DNA of 64,000 nucleotides from Parvibaculum sp040882025 (GTDB lineage Bacteria; Pseudomonadota; Alphaproteobacteria; Parvibaculales; Parvibaculaceae), in contig NZ_JBBECC010000169.1 in the NCBI RefSeq assembly GCF_040882025.1, positions 5,595 to 69,594 on the forward strand, read 5' to 3'. Below are positions 8,139-16,247 of the stretch, piece by piece; the stretch's first letter is position 1, and each line of letters begins with the position of its first letter. The notes beneath the pieces are model-generated. The model saw only the letters and a program-made list of their open reading frames with translations. It made no database searches and was not told the origin of the DNA. A program made the position numbers and the translations under genes.

Positions 8139-9352
8139 GCCTTTTCCCCTCCCGGTACGCGAACGACAAGCCGCGCACCCTGCCCCGGCCGGCTCAAGAC
8201 TTCAAGAGAGCCGCCAAGCGCGCCGGCACGCTCGCGCATCGTCAGGACGCCGAAATGGCCGGGGGCGGGACTTTGCGGATCGAAGCCCGCGCCGTCGTCG
8301 GCGATTTCAAGGCGGGCGGCGTTGGCGCCGTCGCGGCGGAACGAGATCGAGACGTTTCCTGCGCCGGCATGCTTGCGGACATTCAGCAGCGCTTCCTGCA
8401 GGATACGGAAAAGCATGGCGTCGGAACGGCAATGCCAGTTGCGCAAGGCCGGATCGAGGTCGAGCGAAATCGAGAACGGCACCTGATCGCGCTGGCCGGC
8501 CACATATTCCTCGACCGCGACCAAAAAGCCGAGATCGTCGAGAACGGTCGGGTGCATCTCGTTCATCAGGGTGCGGACATCGGATGACAGCGCCGCGACG
8601 GCGGCGCTGAGACCGGCGTCATGCGCGCGGTCGGCTCCCTGGCGCAAGGCAAAGAGATGGCCGCTCATGCGGTCGTGAATGTCGGCGGCGGCGCGGCGGC
8701 GTTCATCCTCTTCGGTCTGGATCAAACGGCGCGCCAGCTCCTTGGCGCGATCACGGGCAATGCCAAGCGCGCGCGCCTTGTCCCGCGCCAGGTCCAGATT
8801 TTCCTGCGCCCAGCGCGCCAGCATGATGCCGAGCGCGGCCGAGAAACCGAGATAGAAGAGACCGATCAACAGGTCGGCGGGCGTGGGCGAAGGCCCCGGC
8901 GCGGCGACATAGAGAAGAACAGCCAGCGCGTAGGTCAGCGCCAGCAGACCCAGCGTCTCGCGCACGCCGAAACGGAAAACGGCGGCGAGCAATGTGAAGT
9001 AGTAGAAGGGAAAGAAGACCGAGGCGAGACCGCCGGTGAAAATGCACATCAGCGTGACGAGCAACGGGTCGCCGACGGTCGTGATGCGCGCGCTCGAGAG
9101 GATCGGACGATCGCCCGCAACGCGCCAATGGGCAAAGCCCGTATAGGCGACGCCGCCGGCATAGACCGCCCAGGCCCAGCCGGCATCCGCCATTGCGCCG
9201 CCGCGCCAGAGGATGAGCGCCCAGCCGACAATACCGATCCAGCGCAACCAAAGTATCTGGTACTCGGCCTTGCGCAGATGATCGACGACGGCAATATCCC
9301 TTTCCGTGTCGGGCGGTGCGGGCGGCAGGTCGGTGGCGGTGCGGTCGGTCAT
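8135..9352 (-). CDS. NarL-family membrane sensor histidine kinase
   Basis: A 405-residue kinase. The N-terminal half has about six hydrophobic segments (roughly residues 30-185) and no large periplasmic loop, so sensing is probably within or near the membrane. A short coiled stretch follows, then the HisKA_3 dimerisation/phosphotransfer region with EEDERRRAAADIHD, where His is the phosphoacceptor. The HATPase domain has the N box around ALLNVRKHA and G boxes in DDGAGFDP and GHFGVLTMRERA. The ATG at 9352 was chosen because the in-frame upstream part is low-complexity Arg/Ser/Pro. It is coupled to the response regulator by GTGA. Confidence 0.93.
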   Translation of the reverse strand: MTDRTATDLPPAPPDTERDIAVVDHLRKAEYQILWLRWIGIVGWALILWRGGAMADAGWAWAVYAGGVAYTGFAHWRVAGDRPILSSARITTVGDPLLVTLMCIFTGGLASVFFPFYYFTLLAAVFRFGVRETLGLLALTYALAVLLYVAAPGPSPTPADLLIGLFYLGFSAALGIMLARWAQENLDLARDKARALGIARDRAKELARRLIQTEEDERRRAAADIHDRMSGHLFALRQGADRAHDAGLSAAVAALSSDVRTLMNEMHPTVLDDLGFLVAVEEYVAGQRDQVPFSISLDLDPALRNWHCRSDAMLFRILQEALLNVRKHAGAGNVSISFRRDGANAARLEIADDGAGFDPQSPAPGHFGVLTMRERAGALGGSLEVLSRPGQGARLVVRVPGGEKA

Positions 9353-9398
9353 CCGCCTAGTGAGCCGCGATCGGGGCGAGCGGTCAAGCGGCCGACAA

Positions 9399-10412
9399 TC
9401 AGGGCGCGGCTGCGGGGCCGGGCGCGGCGAGGACCGTGCGGAAGCCGAGATGGGTGGTGGCGAGGTCGATTTCCTGCGGCTGGCGGGCACCCGGGCGGTA
9501 GCGCATGCAGTAATTCGGCGCGCAGAGGAAGGAGCCGCCCTTGATCACGTTGGCATCGCGGCGGCCGTCATAAGAATCGGCAGTCCACTCCCAGAGATTG
9601 CCGAGCATGTCGTGAAGGCCGAGCGCATTGGGCTTGAAGCAGCCGACCGGCGCGACGCCGACGAAACCGTCATCGGCGGTGTTGACGATCGGGAAGAGAC
9701 CCTGCCAGGTGTTGGCTTCCTTCGGACGGTTGTGCGAGGGCGGCGCGGCGGGGTCGGCGGCGCGGGCGGCCCATTCCCATTCGGCCTCGCTCGGAAGCGC
9801 GTGGCCTTTCCACTGCGCATAAGCGCGCGCGTCCTCGAGCGCGACCGCTGTGACCGGGAAGTCGTCGCGGCCTTCGATGGAGCTTGCCGGACCGCCGGGA
9901 TGGCGCCAGTTGGCACCCGGCACGTATTGCCACCATTGGGAGATGTCGCCCATGCCGTCGACGTCGTTCGGCATGACGAAGACGACGGCGCCGGCCTTGC
10001 GCATTTCGGGCGGCAGGTAGGGGTGCAGCGCCGTGTCGACCGGACGCTCGGCGACCGTCACATAGCCGGTGGCGGCGACAAAGGCAGCGAAGTCGCGGTT
10101 GGTGACTTCGGTGCGGTCGATCCAGAAACCTTCGACCGAGACCTGGCGGAGCGGGCCTTCTTCCGGGTAGATCGTGTCGCCCATGGTGAAGGTGCCGGGC
10201 GGGACCCAGACCATGCCGGCGGGAGATCCGGCGCGCGGGGCGGCATCGTCGGCGGCGGGCGGCGCAAGGCATTGCGCGGGCTCGGCCGCCGCCATGCGCG
10301 CGGCGTTCGATCCACCCCTTGTCCAGATGACCGCGACGGCGGCGGCGGCGACGAGCGCCGCCGCCAATACGGAAAGAACAACGGTCCTAGTTCGCCCAGT
10401 AAACATATTCAT
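9399..10412 (-). CDS. Formylglycine-generating enzyme (sulfatase-modifying factor), membrane-anchored
   Basis: A 337-residue FGE-sulfatase domain protein. It oxidises the active-site Cys of type I sulfatases to C-alpha-formylglycine, using O2 and copper. The two catalytic cysteines of the aerobic enzyme are present, Cys297 and Cys302 (GGSFLCAPNYCMRYRPGAR). VWVPPGTFTMGD opens the domain, and LPSEAEWEWAAR and LGNLWEWTAD are family signatures. Residues 10-30 form a hydrophobic N-terminal segment, so the domain is predicted to be exported and tethered, unlike the usual cytosolic bacterial form. Its start overlaps the end of the sulfatase gene by 26 bp, so the pair is translated together. Confidence 0.93.
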   Translation of the reverse strand: MNMFTGRTRTVVLSVLAAALVAAAAVAVIWTRGGSNAARMAAAEPAQCLAPPAADDAAPRAGSPAGMVWVPPGTFTMGDTIYPEEGPLRQVSVEGFWIDRTEVTNRDFAAFVAATGYVTVAERPVDTALHPYLPPEMRKAGAVVFVMPNDVDGMGDISQWWQYVPGANWRHPGGPASSIEGRDDFPVTAVALEDARAYAQWKGHALPSEAEWEWAARAADPAAPPSHNRPKEANTWQGLFPIVNTADDGFVGVAPVGCFKPNALGLHDMLGNLWEWTADSYDGRRDANVIKGGSFLCAPNYCMRYRPGARQPQEIDLATTHLGFRTVLAAPGPAAAP

Positions 10413-12045
10413 CGTCCGGCCCGCGCGGTGCGCCGCCCATGGGGCGGTCGATCATCATCGGCGCTTCGATGAGCGCCGGCCAGATCGGATCGGATTGTTC
10501 GCCGTCGATTTCGACAAGCGCGGCCATCATTTCGGCCCGTTTTTCGGGTTCAGCTTCGGAGAGATCGTTCTTCTCGGTCGGATCCGTCGCGAGGTTGAAG
10601 AGCCAGGTCTTTTCGGGCCGTTCCGACACTTGCAGTTTCCAGCCATCCTTCAGCACGGCCTTGTAGTGGCCCGAGCGCCAGAAGAGCGGCCGGACCGGCC
10701 GCGGCGCCTCGCCAAGCGCGAGCCCGACCAGATCGACGCCGTCGACAATGCGGTCGGTGCGCCGGCTCGCGCCGGCCGCGGCCGCCGCCGTGGCGAAGAT
10801 GTCGACATGGGCGACCGGGCCGTCATAGGTGCTGCCGGCCGGGATGCGCGCCGGCCATTGCATGAAATAGGGCACATGGATGCCGCCCTCGAAGAAGGTG
10901 ATCTTCCAGCCGCGATAGGGCGTGTTGAGGTCGGGCAGGCCGACATAATTGGCGCCGCCATTGTCGCTGGTGAAGATCACGATGGTGTTTTCTTCGAGTC
11001 CGTTCTCGCGCAGGGCTTCCATGACTTTTGCAACGCCGCGATCGAGCGCGACGATCATCGCGGCATAGACGCGCTCGGTGTAGTTTTCGATATGGGCGAG
11101 CGCATCGTAGTCCGATTTCAGCGCCTGAAGCGGCGTGTGCGGCGCGTTATAGGCAAGATACATGAAGAAGGGGCGGTTGCGGTTGGCATGGATCGCCTTG
11201 ACCGCCTCGTCGGTCAGATAGTCGGTCATGTATTGCGAGGGTTCGAAACGCGGCGAGCCGTTGAACTCGACGGCAAAAGGAAGATTGGCCCAGAGGAACT
11301 GGTCGATCGGGTCGAAATCCTGCTTCGAGTTGACGACATTCGGGTCGTTGACGGGCAGGAAGAGTGAAGCGCCGCGCATGAAACCCAGCGCCTCGTCGAA
11401 ACCGCGCTTTTCGGGGCGCGAAGTCTCGGTGCCGCCGATATGCCACTTGCCGAGCATCAGCGTGCGATAGCCGGCCGATTGCAGCATTTCGGCGATGGTG
11501 ATTTCGTCGGCGGGCAGCGTCATCGCATCGGGCTCGGGCACCAGCGGCTCGCGGTCCTCGAAATAGACGACGCCGGCATCGCGGTTGAAGCGGGCGATGT
11601 TCTTCGCGAAGGCCTTGGGGGCGGGCGTGAACTCGAAGCCGAAGCGGGTGGCGAAGCGGCCGGTCATGATGGCGGCGCGCGAGGGTGCGCAGGTGGCGTT
11701 GCCGGCATAGCCGTTGGTGAAGGTGACACCGTTGCTTGCGATGGCATCGATATGCGGCGTCGGCACGGTGCCGCCGCCAAGTCCGCCGCCGCCGAAGCTC
11801 AGATCGTTGAAACCGAGATCGTCGACCAGAATGACGACGATGTTGGGCGCACGCTCCAACGGGGCTTGCGCGGGTTCGGCCGGGCCTGCCTGCCAGACGA
11901 TCTCGACATTGGGACCGATCGGACTGCGCCACGCATCGATGAGGCCGGGGATGTAAATCCAGTAGCGCGTGAAGAGCACGCCCGCGACGATCACGACGAC
12001 CGCCAGAGCGGCCAGAAGGCCGATGCAGCGCTTTCCGATTTTCAT
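10387..12045 (-). CDS. Arylsulfatase (type I, Cys-type)
   Basis: A 552-residue sulfatase. A hydrophobic N-terminal anchor spans about 7-29. The alkaline-phosphatase-like fold starts with NIVVILVDDLG (metal ligands Asp75, Asp76). The modification motif is C119-A-P-S-R123 followed by AAIMTGR, matching C-x-P-x-R. GKWHIGG carries the conserved Lys and His, and FTSDNGG the C-terminal metal ligands. It hydrolyses sulfate esters in the periplasm or at the membrane. GAGGGGAAC precedes the ATG. The overlapping downstream FGE should convert Cys119 to formylglycine. The natural substrate is unknown; nearby sulfotransferase genes make sulfated metabolites plausible. Confidence 0.94.
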   Translation of the reverse strand: MKIGKRCIGLLAALAVVVIVAGVLFTRYWIYIPGLIDAWRSPIGPNVEIVWQAGPAEPAQAPLERAPNIVVILVDDLGFNDLSFGGGGLGGGTVPTPHIDAIASNGVTFTNGYAGNATCAPSRAAIMTGRFATRFGFEFTPAPKAFAKNIARFNRDAGVVYFEDREPLVPEPDAMTLPADEITIAEMLQSAGYRTLMLGKWHIGGTETSRPEKRGFDEALGFMRGASLFLPVNDPNVVNSKQDFDPIDQFLWANLPFAVEFNGSPRFEPSQYMTDYLTDEAVKAIHANRNRPFFMYLAYNAPHTPLQALKSDYDALAHIENYTERVYAAMIVALDRGVAKVMEALRENGLEENTIVIFTSDNGGANYVGLPDLNTPYRGWKITFFEGGIHVPYFMQWPARIPAGSTYDGPVAHVDIFATAAAAAGASRRTDRIVDGVDLVGLALGEAPRPVRPLFWRSGHYKAVLKDGWKLQVSERPEKTWLFNLATDPTEKNDLSEAEPEKRAEMMAALVEIDGEQSDPIWPALIEAPMMIDRPMGGAPRGPDDEYVYWAN

Positions 12046-12083
12046 GCCGGTTCCCCTCCGCGCCGGTTTCTGTCCGGGGCGTT

Positions 12084-12100
12084 TTAATGTTGTCCATTAA
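12084..12100. promoter_or_regulatory. Palindrome TTAATG-N5-CATTAA upstream of the sulfatase operon
   Basis: A 17 bp interrupted palindrome with 6 bp arms in the 128 bp spacer between the depolymerase gene end and the sulfatase start, about 40-55 bp upstream of the sulfatase ATG. It lies in a short AT-rich patch, so it could be an operator overlapping a -10 region. The TTAA spacing is 9, not 7, so it is not a CtrA box. Confidence 0.35.
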
Positions 12101-12173
12101 TATAGCGCCGGCAAGCCGCCATGGCAAGCGGCCCCTGACGGGCCCGCCGCAAGCATTCCAGCCGGACAAGGGG

Positions 12174-13064
12174 TCAGTCGGCCATCTTGACGGTGAAGGG
12201 CGCCGGGGCGCTAGCCGCGGGCCGGCGCGGCTTTGCGGCGAAAGGGCGCGGTTCCGCCTCCTCGTCCAGGAAATCGCGAATGAGGGGGATAACCTCACTG
12301 GCGCGCGAGACCAGAAAGAGGTGGCCGCCCGAGACAATTTCGAGGCGGGCGCCGGGGATGAGCTGGGCCAGAAAACGGCCGTTGATCAGCGGGACGATCT
12401 GGTCGTTGTCGCCGGCGAGAACCAGCGTCGGCTGCTTGATGAAGGGCAGGAAGGGAACGCTGGTCCAGCCGATGCCGGCCAGCAACTGGTAGAAATAACC
12501 GCGGATCGTCGGTGCGCGCAGGCGGCTCGAATGATCCGGCGCCCCGGCCGTGTCGTCGCCATAGAGCATCTCGAAATGCTTCATCAGATAGGCCGGGTCC
12601 ATGTAACGGCGCGGATGGGCGAGCTTCATCAGCGCTTTCGGATTTCCCGGCACCATCAACGAGCCGGCCGATGTCGCGCAGAGAATGAGACGGTGGACAC
12701 GGGCGCCATACTGGAAGGCGAATTGCTGCGCCATCGCGCCACCCCAGGAGACGCCCATCACATCGACTTCGCCGTAGCCGAGCTCATCGAGAATGGCGGC
12801 TGCCATGCGCGCCAGGGTCCAGGGACGATAGGGAATGCCGGCCGCCGCCGAACCGCCGATGCCAGGCGCATCGAAGGCGATGATGTCGCGATCAGTCAGC
12901 GCTTCGGCGAGCGGTGCTATCAATTCGATATTGGCGCCGATGCCATTGAAGAAAAGAAGCGGACGGCCGGATGGCTTGCCTTTTCCCTCGCCGTGCCAGA
13001 CCGCGGTGCGGAGTATGTTCGAACCCGCTCTGACGTCGCGGAAACGGGGCTGTCTTTCTGGCAT
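12174..13064 (-). CDS. phaZ: Intracellular poly(3-hydroxyalkanoate) depolymerase, medium-chain type
   Basis: A 296-residue alpha/beta hydrolase. LLFFNGIGANIELIAPL, FDAPGIGGS, GVSWGGA (nucleophile Ser106), SPRRYMDPAYL-like and QPTLVLAGDNDQIVPLIN closely follow the pseudomonad mcl-PHA depolymerase PhaZ. It mobilises stored polyester from granules. ATG at 13064 was chosen; the track start is a GTG one codon earlier. It lies 90 bp downstream of phaC on the same strand, as in pseudomonad phaC1-phaZ clusters. The last 25 residues are an Ala/Pro/Arg-rich tail not needed for the fold. Confidence 0.92.
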   Translation of the reverse strand: MPERQPRFRDVRAGSNILRTAVWHGEGKGKPSGRPLLFFNGIGANIELIAPLAEALTDRDIIAFDAPGIGGSAAAGIPYRPWTLARMAAAILDELGYGEVDVMGVSWGGAMAQQFAFQYGARVHRLILCATSAGSLMVPGNPKALMKLAHPRRYMDPAYLMKHFEMLYGDDTAGAPDHSSRLRAPTIRGYFYQLLAGIGWTSVPFLPFIKQPTLVLAGDNDQIVPLINGRFLAQLIPGARLEIVSGGHLFLVSRASEVIPLIRDFLDEEAEPRPFAAKPRRPAASAPAPFTVKMAD

Positions 13065-13126
13065 CACGGCTCCGGCTGGAGGGCTCGCGCCCGCTGCCCG
13101 CTTCAGACGGGCGACTCAACAATGAG

Positions 13127-13153
13127 CGTTCAGTCTAATACAAACTATGAACG
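13127..13153. promoter_or_regulatory. Interrupted palindrome CGTTCA-N15-TGAACG before phaZ
   Basis: Two 6 bp arms separated by 15 bp lie in the phaC-phaZ spacer, 63-90 bp before the phaZ start and touching the phaC stop. The spacer is notably AT-rich. It could be an operator for a phaZ-specific promoter or a weak hairpin between the two genes. Confidence 0.25.
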
Positions 13154-13154
13154 T

Positions 13155-14846
13155 CTAACCCAATACATATGTACCCGGCGCCGCTTCCATAGACTTGTAT
13201 TTGCGATTCCCCAGCTTTTTCGGCGCGGGAATCGTCTCGCCCGAGCGCTCGCCGAGCCATGTCGCCCAACGTTCCCACCAGGATCCCTGCACTTCCGACG
13301 CGCCCGCCGCCCATTCGTCGGCGGTGTCGGGCAATTTATCGTTAACGAAGTATTTCGCCTTCGGATTGCCGGGCGGATTGAGGATCGACTGGATGTGGCC
13401 GCTGTTCGACAGCACGAACTCCCTCTTGCCGCCCAGCATTTTCGTCGTGCGGTAGCAGGCCTTCCAGGGCGTGATGTGGTCGGTAACGCCGCCGACGATG
13501 AAGGCGTCGATGTCGACCTTTCCGATGTCGATCGGGTATCCGAGAATTTCCTCCCTGCCCGGATTGGCGAAGGGCTGCGTTTCGTAGAGCGAGAGATAGT
13601 CCGAGTGCAGACCGGCGGTGAGATTGGTCGAGTCGTTGTTCCAGAAAAGCACGTCGAAGGCCGGCGGCTTCTGGCCATGGAGATAATTGTTGACGACGTA
13701 GTTCCAGATCAGATCGTTGGGCCGCAGCCAGGCGAAGACGCGAGAAAGATCGGAGCCCGCCAGCACCCCCTTTTTCGCCGAGCGTTTTCGCGCCATCTCG
13801 ATGCCGCGTTTCGTGATCAGCACGCCGACATCGCTATCCTCCATGCGCGGATCGAGAACGCAGACCCAGAAGGTGACCGAGTTGACGCGCTTGTCGCCTT
13901 TCGCCGCGAGATAACTCAAAAGCGTCGCCGTGGTGATGCCGCCAGAGCAACCGCCCGAGATGTTGAGTTTCTCGCTGTCGGTGATCGAGCAGACGACACC
14001 GATCACATCGACCAGCGCCGAGACATAGTCAGCGAGGCCCCAATCGCGATGCTCCGGACCCGGATTGCGCCAGCTCACGACGAAGACCTGATAACCCTGC
14101 CGCACCAGATATTGCGACATGCTCTTTTCGGGCGTCAGGTCGAGCACGTAGTATTTGTTGATCTGTGGCGGCACGAAGAGCAACGGCATCGCATGCACCG
14201 TCTCCGTCTTCGGCGTGTATTGCAGCAGTTCCAGCATTTCGGTGCGATAGACGACCGCGCCTTCGGTCGTGGCGAGATTGCCGCCGACCTTGAAGGGCGC
14301 CTTGTCGACCTGGGAAGGCATGCCGTGATTGTTGCGCAGATCGTCAATCGCGTTGCGGAAGCCCTGTACCAGCGAGCTACCGCCGGTATCGAGTGCAAGC
14401 TTGACGGCGGACGGGTTGCCGACCAGCGTGTTCGTGGGTGCGACGGCGTCGATCATGATGTCGGCGACCAGCATGGCGCGGCCATGTTCGATCGGATCGA
14501 GGTCGAGCGAGCGGATGAAGCCATGGACTTCCGTCTGGAAGGCGAGCCAGCCCTGCATCATGCGGCGATAGACCGGGCTTTTCTGCCAGGCCGGATCGAC
14601 GAAGCGGCGATCCTTCGGCTGGGGCGCGAACTTGTCCTCGCCGCTCACAATGTCGACCACATTGCGGCCAAACGAGCCGATATGCTGCATGACGGTGAAA
14701 GGCTGGCGGGCCGCGCCACCCAGGATCGAACCGATGGCCGAGAGCACATCCTCGCGGCTTATGCCGACAATCGGGCTCAGGACATTCGGCGTCTCGGCCG
14801 CTTCCTCGCCGATACCCGCACCAATATCCTCGCGACGCTTGGACAT
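13155..14846 (-). CDS. phaC: Polyhydroxyalkanoate synthase
   Basis: A 563-residue PHA synthase, which polymerises (R)-3-hydroxyacyl-CoA into storage polyester at granule surfaces. The lipase-like box is SGGCSGG with nucleophile Cys300, the catalytic Asp is Asp456 (GGVTDHITPW) and the His is His484 (SGHIQSI). The N-terminal PhaC_N domain precedes the alpha/beta hydrolase core. The length and FAWLRPNDLIWNYVVNNYL fit class II (medium-chain) enzymes slightly better than class I, and the mcl-type phaZ downstream agrees. ATG at 14846 has GGGGAGGAGGG upstream; the 91 in-frame residues before it are not part of the family. No phasin or phaE/phaR gene is nearby. Confidence 0.93.
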   Translation of the reverse strand: MSKRREDIGAGIGEEAAETPNVLSPIVGISREDVLSAIGSILGGAARQPFTVMQHIGSFGRNVVDIVSGEDKFAPQPKDRRFVDPAWQKSPVYRRMMQGWLAFQTEVHGFIRSLDLDPIEHGRAMLVADIMIDAVAPTNTLVGNPSAVKLALDTGGSSLVQGFRNAIDDLRNNHGMPSQVDKAPFKVGGNLATTEGAVVYRTEMLELLQYTPKTETVHAMPLLFVPPQINKYYVLDLTPEKSMSQYLVRQGYQVFVVSWRNPGPEHRDWGLADYVSALVDVIGVVCSITDSEKLNISGGCSGGITTATLLSYLAAKGDKRVNSVTFWVCVLDPRMEDSDVGVLITKRGIEMARKRSAKKGVLAGSDLSRVFAWLRPNDLIWNYVVNNYLHGQKPPAFDVLFWNNDSTNLTAGLHSDYLSLYETQPFANPGREEILGYPIDIGKVDIDAFIVGGVTDHITPWKACYRTTKMLGGKREFVLSNSGHIQSILNPPGNPKAKYFVNDKLPDTADEWAAGASEVQGSWWERWATWLGERSGETIPAPKKLGNRKYKSMEAAPGTYVLG

Positions 14847-15096
14847 GCGCCCTCCTCCCCATATGGCGTTTCCGACCTGTCCGCCTTCCCTCCCCGGAAG
14901 ACCACTTGCTAGACAGGCATTCTCGTTGCGCATGCACAACAGAGATATATGATGCGCCGCCGAAAGGGGCGCGGCAAGGGCTTCATAACCGCCATCCATT
15001 GCCCAAACTGGTGGATTTCGTATTCTCCCAGCACCAGCAGGGGAATGCAGCGCAGCAGCAGCCAGGCGGCAACCGGAGACACGGCAGGGACGCGGC

Positions 15097-16119
15097 GTGA
15101 GCGAACGACGAAAAATCATTCTTCATATCGGTGCCGGGAAAACCGGCAGCACCGCCATACAAAATTTTCTCAGCCTCAATGCCGATGCCCTACGTGAGGA
15201 GGGCATCGTCATTCCCGACGGCGATCTCAATCTCACCGGCAAAATCCACGGAAATCACGTTCCCGCAATGCAAAGACTGCTTGCAAAGCCGGGTAGCGGC
15301 CGGCGAGAGCTCGAAGCCGCAATCCGCGATATTCACGAAAAAACAAATGGCGCCACGATATTGATCAGCGCCGAGAATCTCGTCGCGCAAGCGGCTGCTC
15401 CCTCGTTGTTCGAGGGGCTGGCGAAAGACCATGACATCGAGGTGATCCTCTACATCCGGCGACAGGACGACTTTCTTCTCTCAGGCTGGCAGCAATGGCA
15501 TGCCAAGGTGCGGGACGATTTCTGGGCGTGGCTCATCGCGGTCGTCGGCTCAACTGCCGATTGGCGAGCATATTTAATCCGCTGGGAAAAGGTCATTCCA
15601 CGCGACAAGATTAAGGTCAGGCTCTTCGATCGCAAAAAGATGGAAGGCGGCGACGTGGTCTCGGACTTTTTCTCTCTGCTCGGCCTGTCCGCGCCGTTCG
15701 ATTCATTCGTCTATCCCGATACGGTGATCAATCCGAGCTTTGCCGATTCCATCACTGAACTTGTCAAAGGCAACAAGACCATTTTTAGAGATGCCCACGA
15801 CAACCGATTTCAGAATTTCGTGCATTACCTAACGGGAGACCGGTTCGTCAAGGACAGCAAAGAATCCAAGCTAACCGCCGCCCAGCGCCGGGCGATCGTC
15901 ACGCGATACGCCGCCTCCAACCGCTGGGTGCAAGAAAACTATTTCAGAGACAAAGCAGGAGATCTTTTCGCGCCCATCAAGGACAGCGACTATTTCTACC
16001 CCGACTCCAAAACGATGAGGCGACGACAACTGGAATTCGTCGTTACCATCCTCTTCAGATATTACCGTTTCGCATTGTCGCGGCGCAAAGACAGCGGGAT
16101 CGGGAAAAGCCCGGAGTAA
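15097..16119 (+). CDS. Sulfotransferase-like P-loop protein
   Basis: A 340-residue protein with an N-terminal HIGAGKTGSTAIQ motif that matches the 5'-phosphosulfate loop of PAPS-dependent sulfotransferases. A second conserved feature is YIRRQDDFLLSGW, typical of the 3'-phosphate-binding strand in bacterial sulfotransferase-like families. It would transfer sulfate from PAPS to a carbohydrate or lipid hydroxyl, but the acceptor is unknown. The start is GTG at 15097. It is divergent from phaC and tandem with a related gene 128 bp downstream. Its base composition looks visibly more AT-rich than its neighbours, suggesting acquisition. Confidence 0.72.
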   Translation: MSERRKIILHIGAGKTGSTAIQNFLSLNADALREEGIVIPDGDLNLTGKIHGNHVPAMQRLLAKPGSGRRELEAAIRDIHEKTNGATILISAENLVAQAAAPSLFEGLAKDHDIEVILYIRRQDDFLLSGWQQWHAKVRDDFWAWLIAVVGSTADWRAYLIRWEKVIPRDKIKVRLFDRKKMEGGDVVSDFFSLLGLSAPFDSFVYPDTVINPSFADSITELVKGNKTIFRDAHDNRFQNFVHYLTGDRFVKDSKESKLTAAQRRAIVTRYAASNRWVQENYFRDKAGDLFAPIKDSDYFYPDSKTMRRRQLEFVVTILFRYYRFALSRRKDSGIGKSPE

Positions 16120-16247
16120 GAAAATTCCGACGGTCATCTGCCCAACGGGCTCGTTCCACGTGCCACCTACTTTTAGGATGCGCATTACTCTGAAACGCAC
16201 CGCCACAATGGTGTTCGGTGCAAACTGCTAAAGCCCAGAGACAAAAG

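Noticed and set aside
12084..12100. The TTAA pair before the sulfatase gene as a CtrA box
   Set aside because: The spacing between TTAA half-sites is 9, not 7. It is kept only as a general palindrome.
12087..14912. A 941-codon open frame on the plus strand
   Set aside because: It is antisense to phaZ and phaC across both genes and the spacer. Its translation shows no family pattern and is the usual high-GC shadow.
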